Below, piece by piece: positions 1 to 6,416 of a stretch of DNA of 64,000 nt (within the stretch, counting starts at the first letter, position 1; each line of letters begins with the position of its first letter). The notes beneath the pieces were generated by a model. It was given only the letters and a program-made list of their open reading frames with translations, did no database searches and was not told where the DNA came from. A program made the position numbers and the translations under genes. The DNA comes from Neisseria dumasiana (GTDB lineage Bacteria; Pseudomonadota; Gammaproteobacteria; Burkholderiales; Neisseriaceae): NCBI RefSeq assembly GCF_022870885.1, contig NZ_CP091509.1, forward strand, positions 1,984,001 through 2,048,000, read 5' to 3'.

Positions 1-194
1 ATAATTACGTTTGTTTAGTTAGTATTGATTTAGTATTAATATGATTTTATTTTGATTAATTTTGTTTTATTTTGTATTTTATCAATATTAATTTAGTTTT
101 TATTTTTTGTTTTCTTTGTACATTTCTGTCAATTTTTCTGTACAATTGGTATTGTTGAGTTTTTATTTTGTATTTATTTTGTTGAGGTTACGCA
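1..194. other. Very AT-rich leader upstream of the TraK-like gene
   Basis: This stretch is extremely AT-rich and T-rich on the plus strand. It contains an inverted repeat TTGTACA (116-122) / TGTACAA (139-145). In IncP plasmids the traK promoter and oriT lie immediately upstream of traK, so this could hold the promoter and part of a transfer origin. No nick site can be recognised by eye. Confidence 0.35.
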
Positions 195-605
195 GTGAGC
201 GATTTGGACGATTTCATCAAAGAACACAATCTGAAACCTGAAAAAAACAAAAAATCTGTATTGGCACCGTACCAACACGAGATTTTCAAGATGAAGGAAA
301 TGGGATTTACAGAAAAGATCATCCTGCAATTCTTGAAAGAGAAAAAAGGTATTTCAGTTAGTCAGCAAACTTTAAACTGGTTTATTCGCAGTCGGAAAAA
401 TGATACGAAGCCAGTTTCTAGCGCTCAAAAGACGCCCGTTAAGCCTGTTCAAGTGGAAACCGACAAACTGGTTATTCATAAGCCGCATACAAATCAGGTT
501 GAACATGGTTCCCCAAGAAAATTCGAGTGGGGAGAGACCCCTTCTGATGCGGAACTGTTCGGATCTTCTGATGAAGAACAGCCCCAAGATGATAAAAACA
601 AATAG
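195..605 (+). CDS. TraK/StbA-like plasmid transfer or stability protein
   Basis: 136 aa with a GTG start preceded by GAGG at good spacing. Residues ~24-68 form a small helical DNA-binding-type module (a Leu-Ala-Pro-Tyr start, then helices ending in a Gln-Gln-Thr-Leu-Asn-Trp-Phe-Ile-Arg-Ser-Arg stretch). A Lys/Pro-rich linker follows, then an acidic C-terminus with a Phe-Glu-Trp...Asp-Ala-Glu-Leu-Phe motif. This plan (basic helical head, Pro-rich linker, short aromatic/acidic tail, ~135 aa) matches oriT-binding TraK of IncP plasmids and StbA-type proteins of other plasmids. The assignment rests on architecture and on TraL-, TraM- and TrbM-like genes in the same element, not on clear sequence identity. 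An inverted DUS pair follows it as terminator. It could be some other small plasmid DNA-binding protein. Confidence 0.5.
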   Translation: MSDLDDFIKEHNLKPEKNKKSVLAPYQHEIFKMKEMGFTEKIILQFLKEKKGISVSQQTLNWFIRSRKNDTKPVSSAQKTPVKPVQVETDKLVIHKPHTNQVEHGSPRKFEWGETPSDAELFGSSDEEQPQDDKNK

Positions 606-663
606 CTCTGTAAATTTATTTAGAGATTTTCTGTAACCGACCCTAAAAAATTTTTCACAAAAA

Positions 664-690
664 AGCCGTCTGATTTTTTTCAGACGGCCT
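664..690. terminator. Inverted DUS pair, bidirectional terminator
   Basis: GCCGTCTGA (665-673) and TCAGACGGC (680-688) form a 9-bp stem with a T-rich loop between the convergent TraK-like gene and yoeB. Confidence 0.75.
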
Positions 691-708
691 CTTCAAAAAA
701 ACTTGTGC

Positions 709-969
709 CTAACGTCCATAGTGAAAGCGACAAGCATAAACTGTTACCGTATCTTCTTCTACGGAGTAAACCAGTCTGTGTTCCCGATCTATCCTACGCG
801 ACCACAAACCTGATTTCTGATGCCTGAGTGGCTCCGGCTTACCGATGCCTTTAGGGTGGTTGATTTTAATATCTTCCAACAGAACTTTAATCCGTTCCAC
901 CTTCCTTCCATCATGCTTTACCCAGTAGGCTAAGTCCTCTGCTGCATCTGCGGTAAAGCGGTGTTTCAT
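709..969 (-). CDS. yoeB: YoeB-type mRNA interferase toxin
   Basis: 86 aa, exactly the family size. YoeB cleaves mRNA in the ribosomal A site. The catalytic residues known for E. coli YoeB fall at identical positions here: Glu46 (in KPEPL), Arg65 (in REHRLVY) and His83 (in CRFHYGR at the C-terminus), so the toxin should be active. I chose the ATG at 969 because it gives the canonical MKHRFT start and overlaps the antitoxin stop by 4 nt (ATGA), indicating translational coupling. The upstream in-frame extension to 1104 lies wholly inside yefM and is not real. First of three TA pairs in a row, all on the minus strand. Confidence 0.95.
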   Translation of the reverse strand: MKHRFTADAAEDLAYWVKHDGRKVERIKVLLEDIKINHPKGIGKPEPLRHQKSGLWSRRIDREHRLVYSVEEDTVTVYACRFHYGR

Positions 970-1214
970 AATTCGACATCCACAAACTCGCCACGCTCGG
1001 CTTGAGCCAAAGAATGCTCCAAACGGGCAGCATTGGTCGGGTTGCCAAACAGATAAAGCGTTTCCATAATTGAGTTGTACTCTTCTTCCGACATCAAAAC
1101 ACAATTGCCACCGTTGCGGCGGGTAATATGTGTAACGACATGATCATCACACACTTTGGTCATGATGTTGGCCAAGTCTTCTCGAGCAGCGGTGTAACTG
1201 ACTACATTGTCCAT
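966..1214 (-). CDS. yefM: YefM-type antitoxin (Phd/YefM family)
   Basis: 82 aa. It has the N-terminal YefM DNA-binding fold (start MDNVVSYTAAREDLANIM, then a Val-Thr-His-Ile-Thr-Arg-Arg strand and a Val-Leu-Met-Ser-Glu-Glu-Glu-Tyr motif). The C-terminal helix with Arg-Leu-Glu...Ala-Glu-Arg-Gly-Glu wraps YoeB. Its stop overlaps the yoeB start by 4 nt. The upstream region carries two TGTACA hexamers, the core of the known YefM operator, so the pair probably autoregulates in the usual way. Confidence 0.95.
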   Translation of the reverse strand: MDNVVSYTAAREDLANIMTKVCDDHVVTHITRRNGGNCVLMSEEEYNSIMETLYLFGNPTNAARLEHSLAQAERGEFVDVEL

Positions 1215-1245
1215 TTTTCATCTCCAAATTTAAGCATGATTTTAT

Positions 1246-1264
1246 TGTACAGGTTATATGTACA
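1246..1264 (-). promoter_or_regulatory. yefM-yoeB operator, paired TGTACA sites
   Basis: TGTACA occurs at 1246-1251 and 1259-1264, 13 bp apart, 32-50 bp upstream of yefM. The E. coli YefM/YoeB complex binds paired palindromes with this same TGTACA core, so the spacing and position fit autoregulation. Confidence 0.75.
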
Positions 1265-1282
1265 TATATCAATTCTACTAAG

Positions 1283-1316
1283 AAAAAGCCGCCCGAAACC
1301 TTTCAAGCGGCTTTTC
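1283..1316 (-). terminator. Terminator after the PIN toxin gene
   Basis: AAAAGCCGC (1284-1292) pairs with GCGGCTTTT (1307-1315), followed on the minus strand by a T-rich tail. It separates the PIN-toxin pair from the yefM promoter. Confidence 0.65.
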
Positions 1317-1331
1317 CATCACAAAATAACC

Positions 1332-1736
1332 TTATTTCAACAACAACGCCGGCCTACCCAGTCTGTTTAAGATGCCAACCGCTTTTTTATCAAAAGTGGC
1401 AAATTTTTCCGCACCCAACCTGCTGCCAAGATATTCATTCACCCCATCAGCAAAATCGCCACCGTTTTCCATTACAGACAGTCCTGCTTCAACTTCATCT
1501 TCCTGCACGACTAAATTCGGCACTGAGCCGATAAAGTTTCTGAGCTGGGCTACTACCGTTTCTGACGGTATTTTATAAGCCCTAAGCAAAACCCACACCG
1601 TTTCCATCCATACTGAGGTCGGAATTACAATCTCATCATTAGCCTCAAATAAACGGATAGCCGTCTCCTGCTGGTTTTTATCGTCACCGATAAACAATCT
1701 GACCAATACATTCGTATCAACAGCCAAACTGCTCAT
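1332..1736 (-). CDS. PIN-domain ribonuclease toxin (VapC-like)
   Basis: 134 aa PIN domain. The acidic metal-binding residues are visible: Asp7 (AVDTNVLVR), Glu45 (WMETVW), Asp94/Asp97 (GGDFADG) and Asp116 (TFDKKA), the full set of a working VapC-type RNase. Its start overlaps the upstream antitoxin stop by 4 nt. The partner is an AbrB-type antitoxin, as in many VapBC pairs. The RNA target cannot be predicted from sequence. VapC is the best family name, but the exact subfamily is not resolved. Confidence 0.9.
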   Translation of the reverse strand: MSSLAVDTNVLVRLFIGDDKNQQETAIRLFEANDEIVIPTSVWMETVWVLLRAYKIPSETVVAQLRNFIGSVPNLVVQEDEVEAGLSVMENGGDFADGVNEYLGSRLGAEKFATFDKKAVGILNRLGRPALLLK

Positions 1737-2014
1737 ATGTTTTTCTCCAATCCTGCAATTCCTGATTCAGCGGCAGCGTCCGCAATAGCCTCATTTATTT
1801 CTTCAACGCTTAAGTGCACACCGGCAACATTTTCCATACAACCGGCAAAATCACGGGCAGATTTTAATCGGTTTTGTTTTGCCCTGATTCTGAGTTCTCC
1901 ACCAGGCAGTTTTAATACCTCTAACTCGTCACCAGTACCGATGCCTAGGTGCTGTAAATACTCTTTCTTAAACGTTACTTGATTTTTCGCAGTAATTTTC
2001 AAAGTCGTCGCCAT
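1733..2014 (-). CDS. AbrB/SpoVT-type antitoxin of the PIN toxin
   Basis: 93 aa. The N-terminal swapped-hairpin AbrB fold is recognisable (start MATTLKITAKNQVTFKKEYL, then a Gly-Thr-Gly-Asp-Glu-Leu-Glu-Val strand and an ELRIR strand). The acidic/alanine-rich C-terminal half (residues ~50-93) should bind the toxin. It overlaps the toxin start by 4 nt. A 9-bp-arm palindrome immediately upstream is the likely autoregulatory site. Confidence 0.88.
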   Translation of the reverse strand: MATTLKITAKNQVTFKKEYLQHLGIGTGDELEVLKLPGGELRIRAKQNRLKSARDFAGCMENVAGVHLSVEEINEAIADAAAESGIAGLEKNI

Positions 2015-2039
2015 AACTGCTCCTTTTCATTTTCATTCT

Positions 2040-2066
2040 AAAGTAAGGCTTATTATACCTTACTTT
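2040..2066 (-). promoter_or_regulatory. Operator palindrome of the PIN toxin-antitoxin pair
   Basis: AAAGTAAGG (2040-2048) and CCTTACTTT (2058-2066) are perfect 9-bp inverted arms with a 9-bp spacer, starting 26 bp upstream of the antitoxin ATG. Confidence 0.65.
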
Positions 2067-2152
2067 TAGTCTAAGTCTTATCGAATTTATTCACAAATAC
2101 ACATGCAATCCTTATTCAATTAATTGTAGTAAAAGGACTTTTTTGTTATAAA

Positions 2153-2183
2153 AAGGCCGTCTGAATTTTTCCCAGACGGCCCC
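2153..2183. terminator. Inverted DUS pair after mazF
   Basis: GGCCGTCTG (2155-2163) pairs with CAGACGGCC (2173-2181) just downstream of the mazF stop. Confidence 0.7.
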
Positions 2184-2195
2184 AATCATCATTTT

Positions 2196-2543
2196 TCAAT
2201 CAAGTTCCAAAATAGCCTCAATGCGGGATAAAACATCTTGCACCACATAATCGGGAACCTTCTCTTTCAATGCTGCTTTTCGTGCCTTCCAATCCAGTGA
2301 TTTGAGCTGGTGGCAATGAATATTACCTTGAGTATGGGTTCCGGCTCCGAGCAGGCTGGAAAGCATTCCCCTAGCGGCTTCGGCTTTGCCTTGTGAAATG
2401 GGACAGGCAAAAACCAGTCCCATCGCTTTGTTAAATGCTTTGGCCGATACCACCAAAGCAAAATGATCTCCCTGCATTTCCTTTCCTGATGCCGGGTCAA
2501 ATCGAAGATGGATAATATCGCCTTTTTCCGGGATATACGTCAT
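2196..2543 (-). CDS. mazF: MazF/ChpB-type mRNA interferase
   Basis: 115 aa. It starts MTYIPEKGDIIHLRFDP and carries the MazF core: a Gly-Asp-Ile-Ile-His-Leu strand, the substrate loop with DHFALVVS (this position is usually R-P-x-L-V), VFACPISQG and a C-terminal helix VVQDVLSRIEAIL. MazF cuts single-stranded mRNA at short sequence motifs. I chose the ATG at 2543 because it overlaps the mazE stop by 4 nt (ATGA) and removes a 13-residue extension that would lie inside mazE. Third TA pair in a row with the same coupling. Confidence 0.92.
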   Translation of the reverse strand: MTYIPEKGDIIHLRFDPASGKEMQGDHFALVVSAKAFNKAMGLVFACPISQGKAEAARGMLSSLLGAGTHTQGNIHCHQLKSLDWKARKAALKEKVPDYVVQDVLSRIEAILELD

Positions 2544-2782
2544 TCGGCAATCTCCCTGCCTACATCCGGCATTTCTTCCCACCCTTCAGCACGAGGGGCA
2601 TCACCTTGCATCTCTGATAGCAATTCCGACAGCTTATATCGTGGTCGTTTCACTGCCTTAATCACGATCGTTTGCCCTCTGACTTCGGTTTGCAGTTCAT
2701 CGCCAATTTGCAAACCGAGCTGGCTGATAATCTCTTTGGGAAAGCGTACTGCCGCGCTGTTTCCCCATTTCTGTAACTTCAT
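2540..2782 (-). CDS. mazE: MazE-type antitoxin
   Basis: 80 aa with an AbrB-like N-terminus of classic MazE form (MKLQKWGNSAAVRFPKEI, then a Leu-Gln-Ile-Gly-Asp-Glu-Leu strand and TIVIKAV). The acidic C-terminal tail (residues ~50-80, ending in EEMPDVGREIAE) binds MazF. Antitoxin precedes toxin with a 4-nt overlap. A perfect palindrome 21 bp upstream is the probable operator. Confidence 0.93.
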   Translation of the reverse strand: MKLQKWGNSAAVRFPKEIISQLGLQIGDELQTEVRGQTIVIKAVKRPRYKLSELLSEMQGDAPRAEGWEEMPDVGREIAE

Positions 2783-2802
2783 ACTGATACTCCCATTGAC
2801 GT

Positions 2803-2821
2803 GTATCTACATTGTAGATAC
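2803..2821 (-). promoter_or_regulatory. mazEF operator palindrome
   Basis: GTATCTAC-ATT-GTAGATAC is a perfect palindrome (8-bp arms) 21 bp upstream of the mazE ATG. Confidence 0.65.
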
Positions 2822-2978
2822 TTTGGATTTGGGTGTCAAAAATATGCCTTCCAAAACCAACTTATCCACAAAAAACGTGCATATTCTTCCCGTTAAATGA
2901 CTTAAACGTTTATTTCCAAATTAAAAAATAATTTGCACAAAAAATCATCAGGCCGAATGGCCTTATTAATATCTGTAA

Positions 2979-3070
2979 GTGGTCTCTGATGTGATCTCTG
3001 TATAGATATTGTCCTCAGCGTACAAAGAACTTTGTCTAATATGTACAGTGTACTTTGTTCAATATGTACA
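2979..3070. repeat. Iteron-like direct repeats, candidate origin
   Basis: Two 18-bp repeats of the form CTTTGTYYAATATGTACA lie at 3030-3047 and 3053-3070, 23 bp apart (about two helical turns, same face). Just upstream are two tandem 12-mers of the form GTGRTCTCTGWW (2979-2990 and 2991-3002). The 516-bp gap between mazE and the putative replication gene holds no gene. Directly spaced repeats next to a replication-type gene are typical of plasmid origins. The TGTACA end also matches the YefM operator core, so binding by another factor is possible. Confidence 0.45.
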
Positions 3071-3110
3071 AAGACATGATTTTATTAGATAAATTTTGGA
3101 AATAGAAAAG

Positions 3111-3146
3111 GCCGTCTGAAAACGGACACCAACGGTTTCAGACGGC
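3111..3146. terminator. Inverted DUS pair
   Basis: GCCGTCTGAAA and TTTCAGACGGC form an 11-bp stem downstream of the putative replication gene (minus strand). Confidence 0.65.
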
Positions 3147-3298
3147 ATCAATACCCGAATTTACGAAAATAGCATAAAAAAAACGGCCAATGCAGTGCAT
3201 CGACCGTATCAAAATGCCTTTGAATCGCTCAAAAGCAGGGTGAAAACCATTTATTTAGGACATTTAGGTAATAGTAAGACACGGTACACCATCAGGTC

Positions 3299-4096
3299 TT
3301 ATTTGCCTGATTTCATACCGCCTTTGCCTAAATATTTCTGTATCGCCTGATAATCTGCCGAATTTTCCGGCGGTGGTTTGTCCGGCTTCCGCTTCGCCTG
3401 TTCATCGCGCTGCCGCTCTTTTGCAGCCGCTTCATATTCCCGCCGCGTGCGTTCTTCTTGTGCTTTCAGGTCGCTTTCAGACGGCCTGCCGGTTTGTTTT
3501 TGGTTGGGCGGGAAAAAGCCCAGCCAGCCTTTGAGAATGGCCATCTCCATAATCGGGCGAAGATCGAGATTTTGATTGTGGAGTGCCGCCAGTTGCTTGA
3601 TGGCGGCTTTCTTTGCACCCGTACCCGCTTTTTTTCCTGCCTCTGCACGCATATCCAAATACTTATGCCACAAATCGAGCGGAATAAACATCGGCAGGCG
3701 GTAGTTATCACGGTCGTAGTTGTAGCGGCTATTCTTTTCGGGAACGGGAATGCCCCGCAATTCGCAGATTCTGGCCAACAGCACCTCGCGGTTGATATAC
3801 CAGTGCATCTTACCGTGTACACCACCGCGCCGATATTGCACCAAGCCGAGCTTAAGTAGAATGCGGCGAACTTTTTCATAACCACGGCGGGTAAGCCCAA
3901 GTTCTTGCTTGAGGTTTACAGCGGTTTTATACACCCATCCTTGTTTCTTAGGCTCTTTGTCCGCTACTTCGCTCCACCAAAATAAATTAGACAAAAATGA
4001 GGCCGTCTGAAAATCGTGCGCACAAACCGGCATAAATTCGTCGAATACTTGCACGAATTTATTGGTTAGGTGTGGGCGCAGGTCTGAAATAAGCAT
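3299..4096 (-). CDS. Putative winged-helix replication protein
   Basis: 265 aa. Residues ~55-110 look like a winged-helix DNA-binding domain (a Trp-Val-Tyr-Lys-Thr-Ala-Val-Asn-Leu run, then LTRRGYEKVRRILLKLGLV and a Gly-Lys-Met-His-Trp-Tyr wing). A middle region (~130-200) has aromatic and basic residues. The C-terminus (~205-265) is highly charged, Lys/Arg/Glu-rich and probably disordered. This resembles phage replication-initiation or helicase-loader proteins (DnaD/O-like architecture) and some plasmid Rep proteins. It lies 16 bp downstream of the Cro-like gene on the same strand, the place of a replication gene in a lambda-type early operon, and 230 bp from iteron-like repeats. The function is inferred; I do not recognise the family. 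Confidence 0.5.
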   Translation of the reverse strand: MLISDLRPHLTNKFVQVFDEFMPVCAHDFQTASFLSNLFWWSEVADKEPKKQGWVYKTAVNLKQELGLTRRGYEKVRRILLKLGLVQYRRGGVHGKMHWYINREVLLARICELRGIPVPEKNSRYNYDRDNYRLPMFIPLDLWHKYLDMRAEAGKKAGTGAKKAAIKQLAALHNQNLDLRPIMEMAILKGWLGFFPPNQKQTGRPSESDLKAQEERTRREYEAAAKERQRDEQAKRKPDKPPPENSADYQAIQKYLGKGGMKSGK

Positions 4097-4112
4097 GGAA
4101 AGCCACTCTCGT

Positions 4113-4322
4113 TTACGGCTTTTTTGCTTTTAAGACTTCTTGTACTTGATATAAACGGGGATTTATTTTTAGTTTACCGCCCGTCATCCTTTGAATGCGG
4201 TATGCCTGTTTTTCGGGGACTATCTCTTTCCACTGAGTAACTGCTGAAGGGCTAATACCTAACGCCCTTGCTACCGCGATTTTAGTTCCATAAAAGTCGA
4301 TAACATCTTTCGTAAGCATCAT
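4113..4322 (-). CDS. Cro-like helix-turn-helix regulator
   Basis: 69 aa. It has a Cro/YdaS-type HTH: ALGISPSAVTQW is the turn and recognition helix, preceded by VIDFYGTKIAVAR. A basic tail (GGKLKINPRLYQVQEVLKAKKP) follows. It is divergent from the CI-like repressor across a 113-bp region with two operators and a near-consensus promoter for this gene, and it is followed at once by the putative replication gene, so it heads the rightward early operon of a lambda-like switch. ATG at 4322 or 4319 is possible. Confidence 0.85.
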   Translation of the reverse strand: MMLTKDVIDFYGTKIAVARALGISPSAVTQWKEIVPEKQAYRIQRMTGGKLKINPRLYQVQEVLKAKKP

Positions 4323-4335
4323 TGAACTTTCTTTT

Positions 4336-4399
4336 TTTAAGTTTGCTTAAATTATATGTATAAAGAACACTTAAATCAACATCAGTTAAGATAACTTAA
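4336..4399. promoter_or_regulatory. CI/Cro operators between the divergent genes
   Basis: The palindrome TTTAAG-TTTG-CTTAAA lies at 4336-4351, and a close variant (GTTAAG-ATAA-CTTAAA) at 4385-4400. They flank the cro promoter. Two further copies occur downstream of the repressor gene at 5238-5253 and 5272-5287. Confidence 0.75.
4351..4379 (-). promoter_or_regulatory. Promoter of the cro-like gene
   Basis: On the minus strand, -35 TTGATT (complement of 4374-4379) and -10 TATAAT (complement of 4351-4356) are 17 bp apart, almost consensus. The -10 directly abuts the operator at 4336-4351, so a bound repressor would block it. Confidence 0.8.
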
Positions 4400-4435
4400 A
4401 CCTTGAAAAATTGAGAGTTGGATTTGATTGTGCAG

Positions 4436-5068
4436 ATGAAAACTATCGGTGAGCGAATTCGTAAACTTAGAAAAGATATGAATTTGACCCAACAAGATTT
4501 GGCGAAAAAATTGAAGGATGTATCCCACGTTGCTATCTCACAGTGGGAATCAAATACAACCAAGCCTAATGCTGAAAATTTATATGAGTTGTCAGCTTTA
4601 TTTGGTTGTGATTTTGGTTGGCTTTTAAAAGGCGGTGAAGGAGAGACTACAAACGCAAAACTAATCTCAAGCATTACCGCCACACAAATTCCTCTTTTGA
4701 GCTACGATGACATTAGAAATCTTGATGTTGCAACTCCTTTTATACCAATAACAGGAGACTTCATCATGAGCGAACTGAAAAATTCAGAATCAACATTCGC
4801 TTTTACTTTAAAAGGCGATTCAATGGCTAACGAGTTTTTAGAAGGAGATACTATTTTCATTGATATTGCTGTGAAACCCGAGCCTGGCGAGTTTGTATTA
4901 GCACGAGTTGGAGATGATGTATTGTTCAGAAAATATAAAATTGACAATATTGGGCAGTTCAGTCTTCAGCCATTAAATCTTGACTACCCAACTATCTCTT
5001 CAAATGAAGCAGAAATTCAGATCATCGGAATATTAGTTGAGCATAGAATTTATCGAAGAAAAAGATGA
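4436..5068 (+). CDS. CI/LexA-type repressor, HTH plus S24 peptidase domain
   Basis: 210 aa from the ATG at 4436, chosen because it gives the normal XRE start MKTIGERIRKLR; a TTG six codons upstream is also open. Residues ~5-60 are an XRE-type HTH (LTQQDLAKKL...VAISQWE). Residues ~95-205 are a LexA/S24 autoproteolysis domain with catalytic Ser129 (LKGDSMANEFLEGD) and Lys166 (VLFRKYK). This is the structure of SOS-inducible phage repressors, which cut themselves when RecA is activated. The A-G or C-G cleavage site is not obvious. It probably keeps the element quiet by binding the four TTTAAG-N4-CTTAAA operators around it. Confidence 0.9.
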   Translation: MKTIGERIRKLRKDMNLTQQDLAKKLKDVSHVAISQWESNTTKPNAENLYELSALFGCDFGWLLKGGEGETTNAKLISSITATQIPLLSYDDIRNLDVATPFIPITGDFIMSELKNSESTFAFTLKGDSMANEFLEGDTIFIDIAVKPEPGEFVLARVGDDVLFRKYKIDNIGQFSLQPLNLDYPTISSNEAEIQIIGILVEHRIYRRKR

Positions 5069-5164
5069 ATTTAACTTCAATTAGATTCCATGTTCATCTA
5101 AATTCTGTAATTTCAATGACTTAAAATCACTTTTTATCATATTCATAAATATTGATTCTTTTAT

Positions 5165-5190
5165 AGCCGTCTAAATCACTTTAGACGGCT
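5165..5190. terminator. Hairpin after the repressor gene, DUS variant
   Basis: AGCCGTCTAAA and TTTAGACGGCT form an 11-bp stem. It differs by one base from a true DUS pair (GCCGTCTAAA instead of GCCGTCTGAA). Confidence 0.65.
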
Positions 5191-5237
5191 TATTTATTTA
5201 TCAAATTTCCTTTTTTTTCAGACAGATATGTTTATAA

Positions 5238-5289
5238 TTTAAGTATTCTTAAAATAATTCTTGCGATTAAATTTAAGTTATCTTAAAAT
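5238..5289 (+). promoter_or_regulatory. Second repressor-controlled promoter
   Basis: Two perfect operators TTTAAG-N4-CTTAAA sit at 5238-5253 and 5272-5287, 34 bp apart. Between and overlapping them is a plausible promoter: TTGCGA at 5261-5266, a 17-bp gap, and TAAAAT at 5284-5289. It would transcribe rightward into the structured region and the transfer-type genes. Confidence 0.65.
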
Positions 5290-5299
5290 TAAGTCAACG

Positions 5300-5790
5300 G
5301 GTAATACCGAATAGTTCTTTAACAACTCGAAATCGTAGCAACCGGCCTTCGGAGCCGTGCCGTTCCTTATTTGAAAACCAATGCAGGCTTCACTCAGGAA
5401 CAACGCGGCAGGCGTAGAAAAGGCTTCGAGCCTTTGGGTAAATCTAACAAACGGTTGCAGGTGACATTCAACCGCCTAAAAAAAGAAAAGCCGCGCATCC
5501 GGGTAGCGCAATGGCGTCCGGTAACAGGCGGCTGTTGAACGTATTTAACAATCGGGGCGTATCCCCGATGCGGAGCGATAATCTACGGACAAGCTCCAAA
5601 CTACATACTGATTTTTTGAGGCTGCCTCTTGACGGGCAGATTCAGGGCTTTACGCCTTTTAGTGTGCCGAAGACGCACACTCTTTAGAAGACGGTCTTGC
5701 ACACCGTCTTACGGTCTGTACCCAGACCCAAGCCCGTTTGAAAAAGCGGGCTTCCGTATGGGTACTTCTATTGTACACCGTTTATGGAAA
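5300..5790 (+). ncRNA. Long structured non-coding leader, unknown RNA
   Basis: About 490 bases without a convincing ORF but dense in hairpins. It starts with a boxA-like GTTCTTTAACAAC (~5315-5327). Then come a GGTTGC...CAACC arm pair (~5453-5475), a CGGGGCGTATCCCCG loop (~5554-5568), an AGTGTGCC...GCACACT stem (~5660-5681), an AGACGGTCTT...ACCGTCTT stem (~5690-5711), and an AAGCCCG...CGGGCTT stem inside ACCCA...TGGGT (~5719-5763). The region lies directly behind a repressor-controlled promoter. Phage P4-type immunity leaders and single-strand promoters of conjugative plasmids are the closest analogues in layout. The identity is not established. Confidence 0.5.
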
Positions 5791-5833
5791 GAAAGTAACT
5801 AAGGTTATTTTATGTATTTTAAGTAGTTTCAGC

Positions 5834-5865
5834 AGGCCGTCTGAAAGATGATTTTCAGACGGCCT
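5834..5865. terminator. Inverted DUS pair
   Basis: AGGCCGTCTGAAA (5834-5846) and TTTCAGACGGCCT (5853-5865) form a 13-bp stem between the structured leader and the following region. Confidence 0.65.
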
Positions 5866-6112
5866 CACCATAACGGTGGTTGGGGCTGAATCCCGTTCGG
5901 CAGGGAGGATGCAGCAAGCGGCTCGGGTGTGGCCTCCGTTATGTTTTTTCGCACACCATAGTTCGCCTTGGCAAAGCGTTAACGCATCAATCAGAGCCTT
6001 TGAGAGTTCGACCTGCTCCGGCCGAAAGGGGGTGGGAAGACGCTTACAGACCTCGCGATACCGGTTCGGGCGGGTGAAAGGCTCGCTTTTTTGCATTTAT
6101 AAGGAGCTGTCG
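5866..6112. other. Region without a confident gene, possible Ash-like reading frame
   Basis: Short frames exist on both strands, none with a clear RBS. The plus-frame peptide containing SAGRMQQAARVWPPLCFFA resembles the pattern of small phage Ash-family proteins (Ser-Ala-Gly-Arg ... Phe-Phe-Ala), but this is a weak visual match. Only the frame starting at 6113 has a good RBS. Confidence 0.25.
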
Positions 6113-6415
6113 ATGTTTCACGATTGGGTTTATTTTTCATCGTATGTTGTTGCCCTTGTTCTTTTTCTTATTTTTAACTCTTATATCGACGACCGTTTGG
6201 CCGGTGAGTCTAGACTTGTCGCCACTACCGTATTTCTTACCATTATTTCCCTCGTTATTTTTGCTCTGCACGAATGGCATGATGAAAAAGAGTGGGAGGT
6301 TTTTCGGCAAAGAAACCGTTGTGAGGTCATGGACAAAAAAATCGACTTTCCGCTCAACGGAGAATATGGCAAAACTGCTTACCTGTGCAGCAATAATTTT
6401 GTTTATTGGCGTTAA
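6113..6415 (+). CDS. Small predicted inner-membrane protein
   Basis: 100 aa. The ATG at 6113 is preceded by AAGGAG at good spacing, so I chose it over the longer open frame. The N-terminal half has two hydrophobic helices (~residues 5-22 and ~36-55) separated by a short charged loop. The rest is soluble and charged, with two cysteines. I do not recognise the family. It ends one base before the stop of the convergent gene on the other strand. It is part of the element and may be expressed from the repressor-controlled promoter upstream. Confidence 0.6.
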   Translation: MFHDWVYFSSYVVALVLFLIFNSYIDDRLAGESRLVATTVFLTIISLVIFALHEWHDEKEWEVFRQRNRCEVMDKKIDFPLNGEYGKTAYLCSNNFVYWR

Positions 6416-6416
6416 G

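Noticed and set aside
1128..1370. Plus-strand frame opposite yefM and its operator
   Set aside because: Antisense to a certain gene and its control region.
5782..6096. Minus-strand 104-codon frame
   Set aside because: It runs through an inverted DUS pair and has no RBS or recognisable domain.
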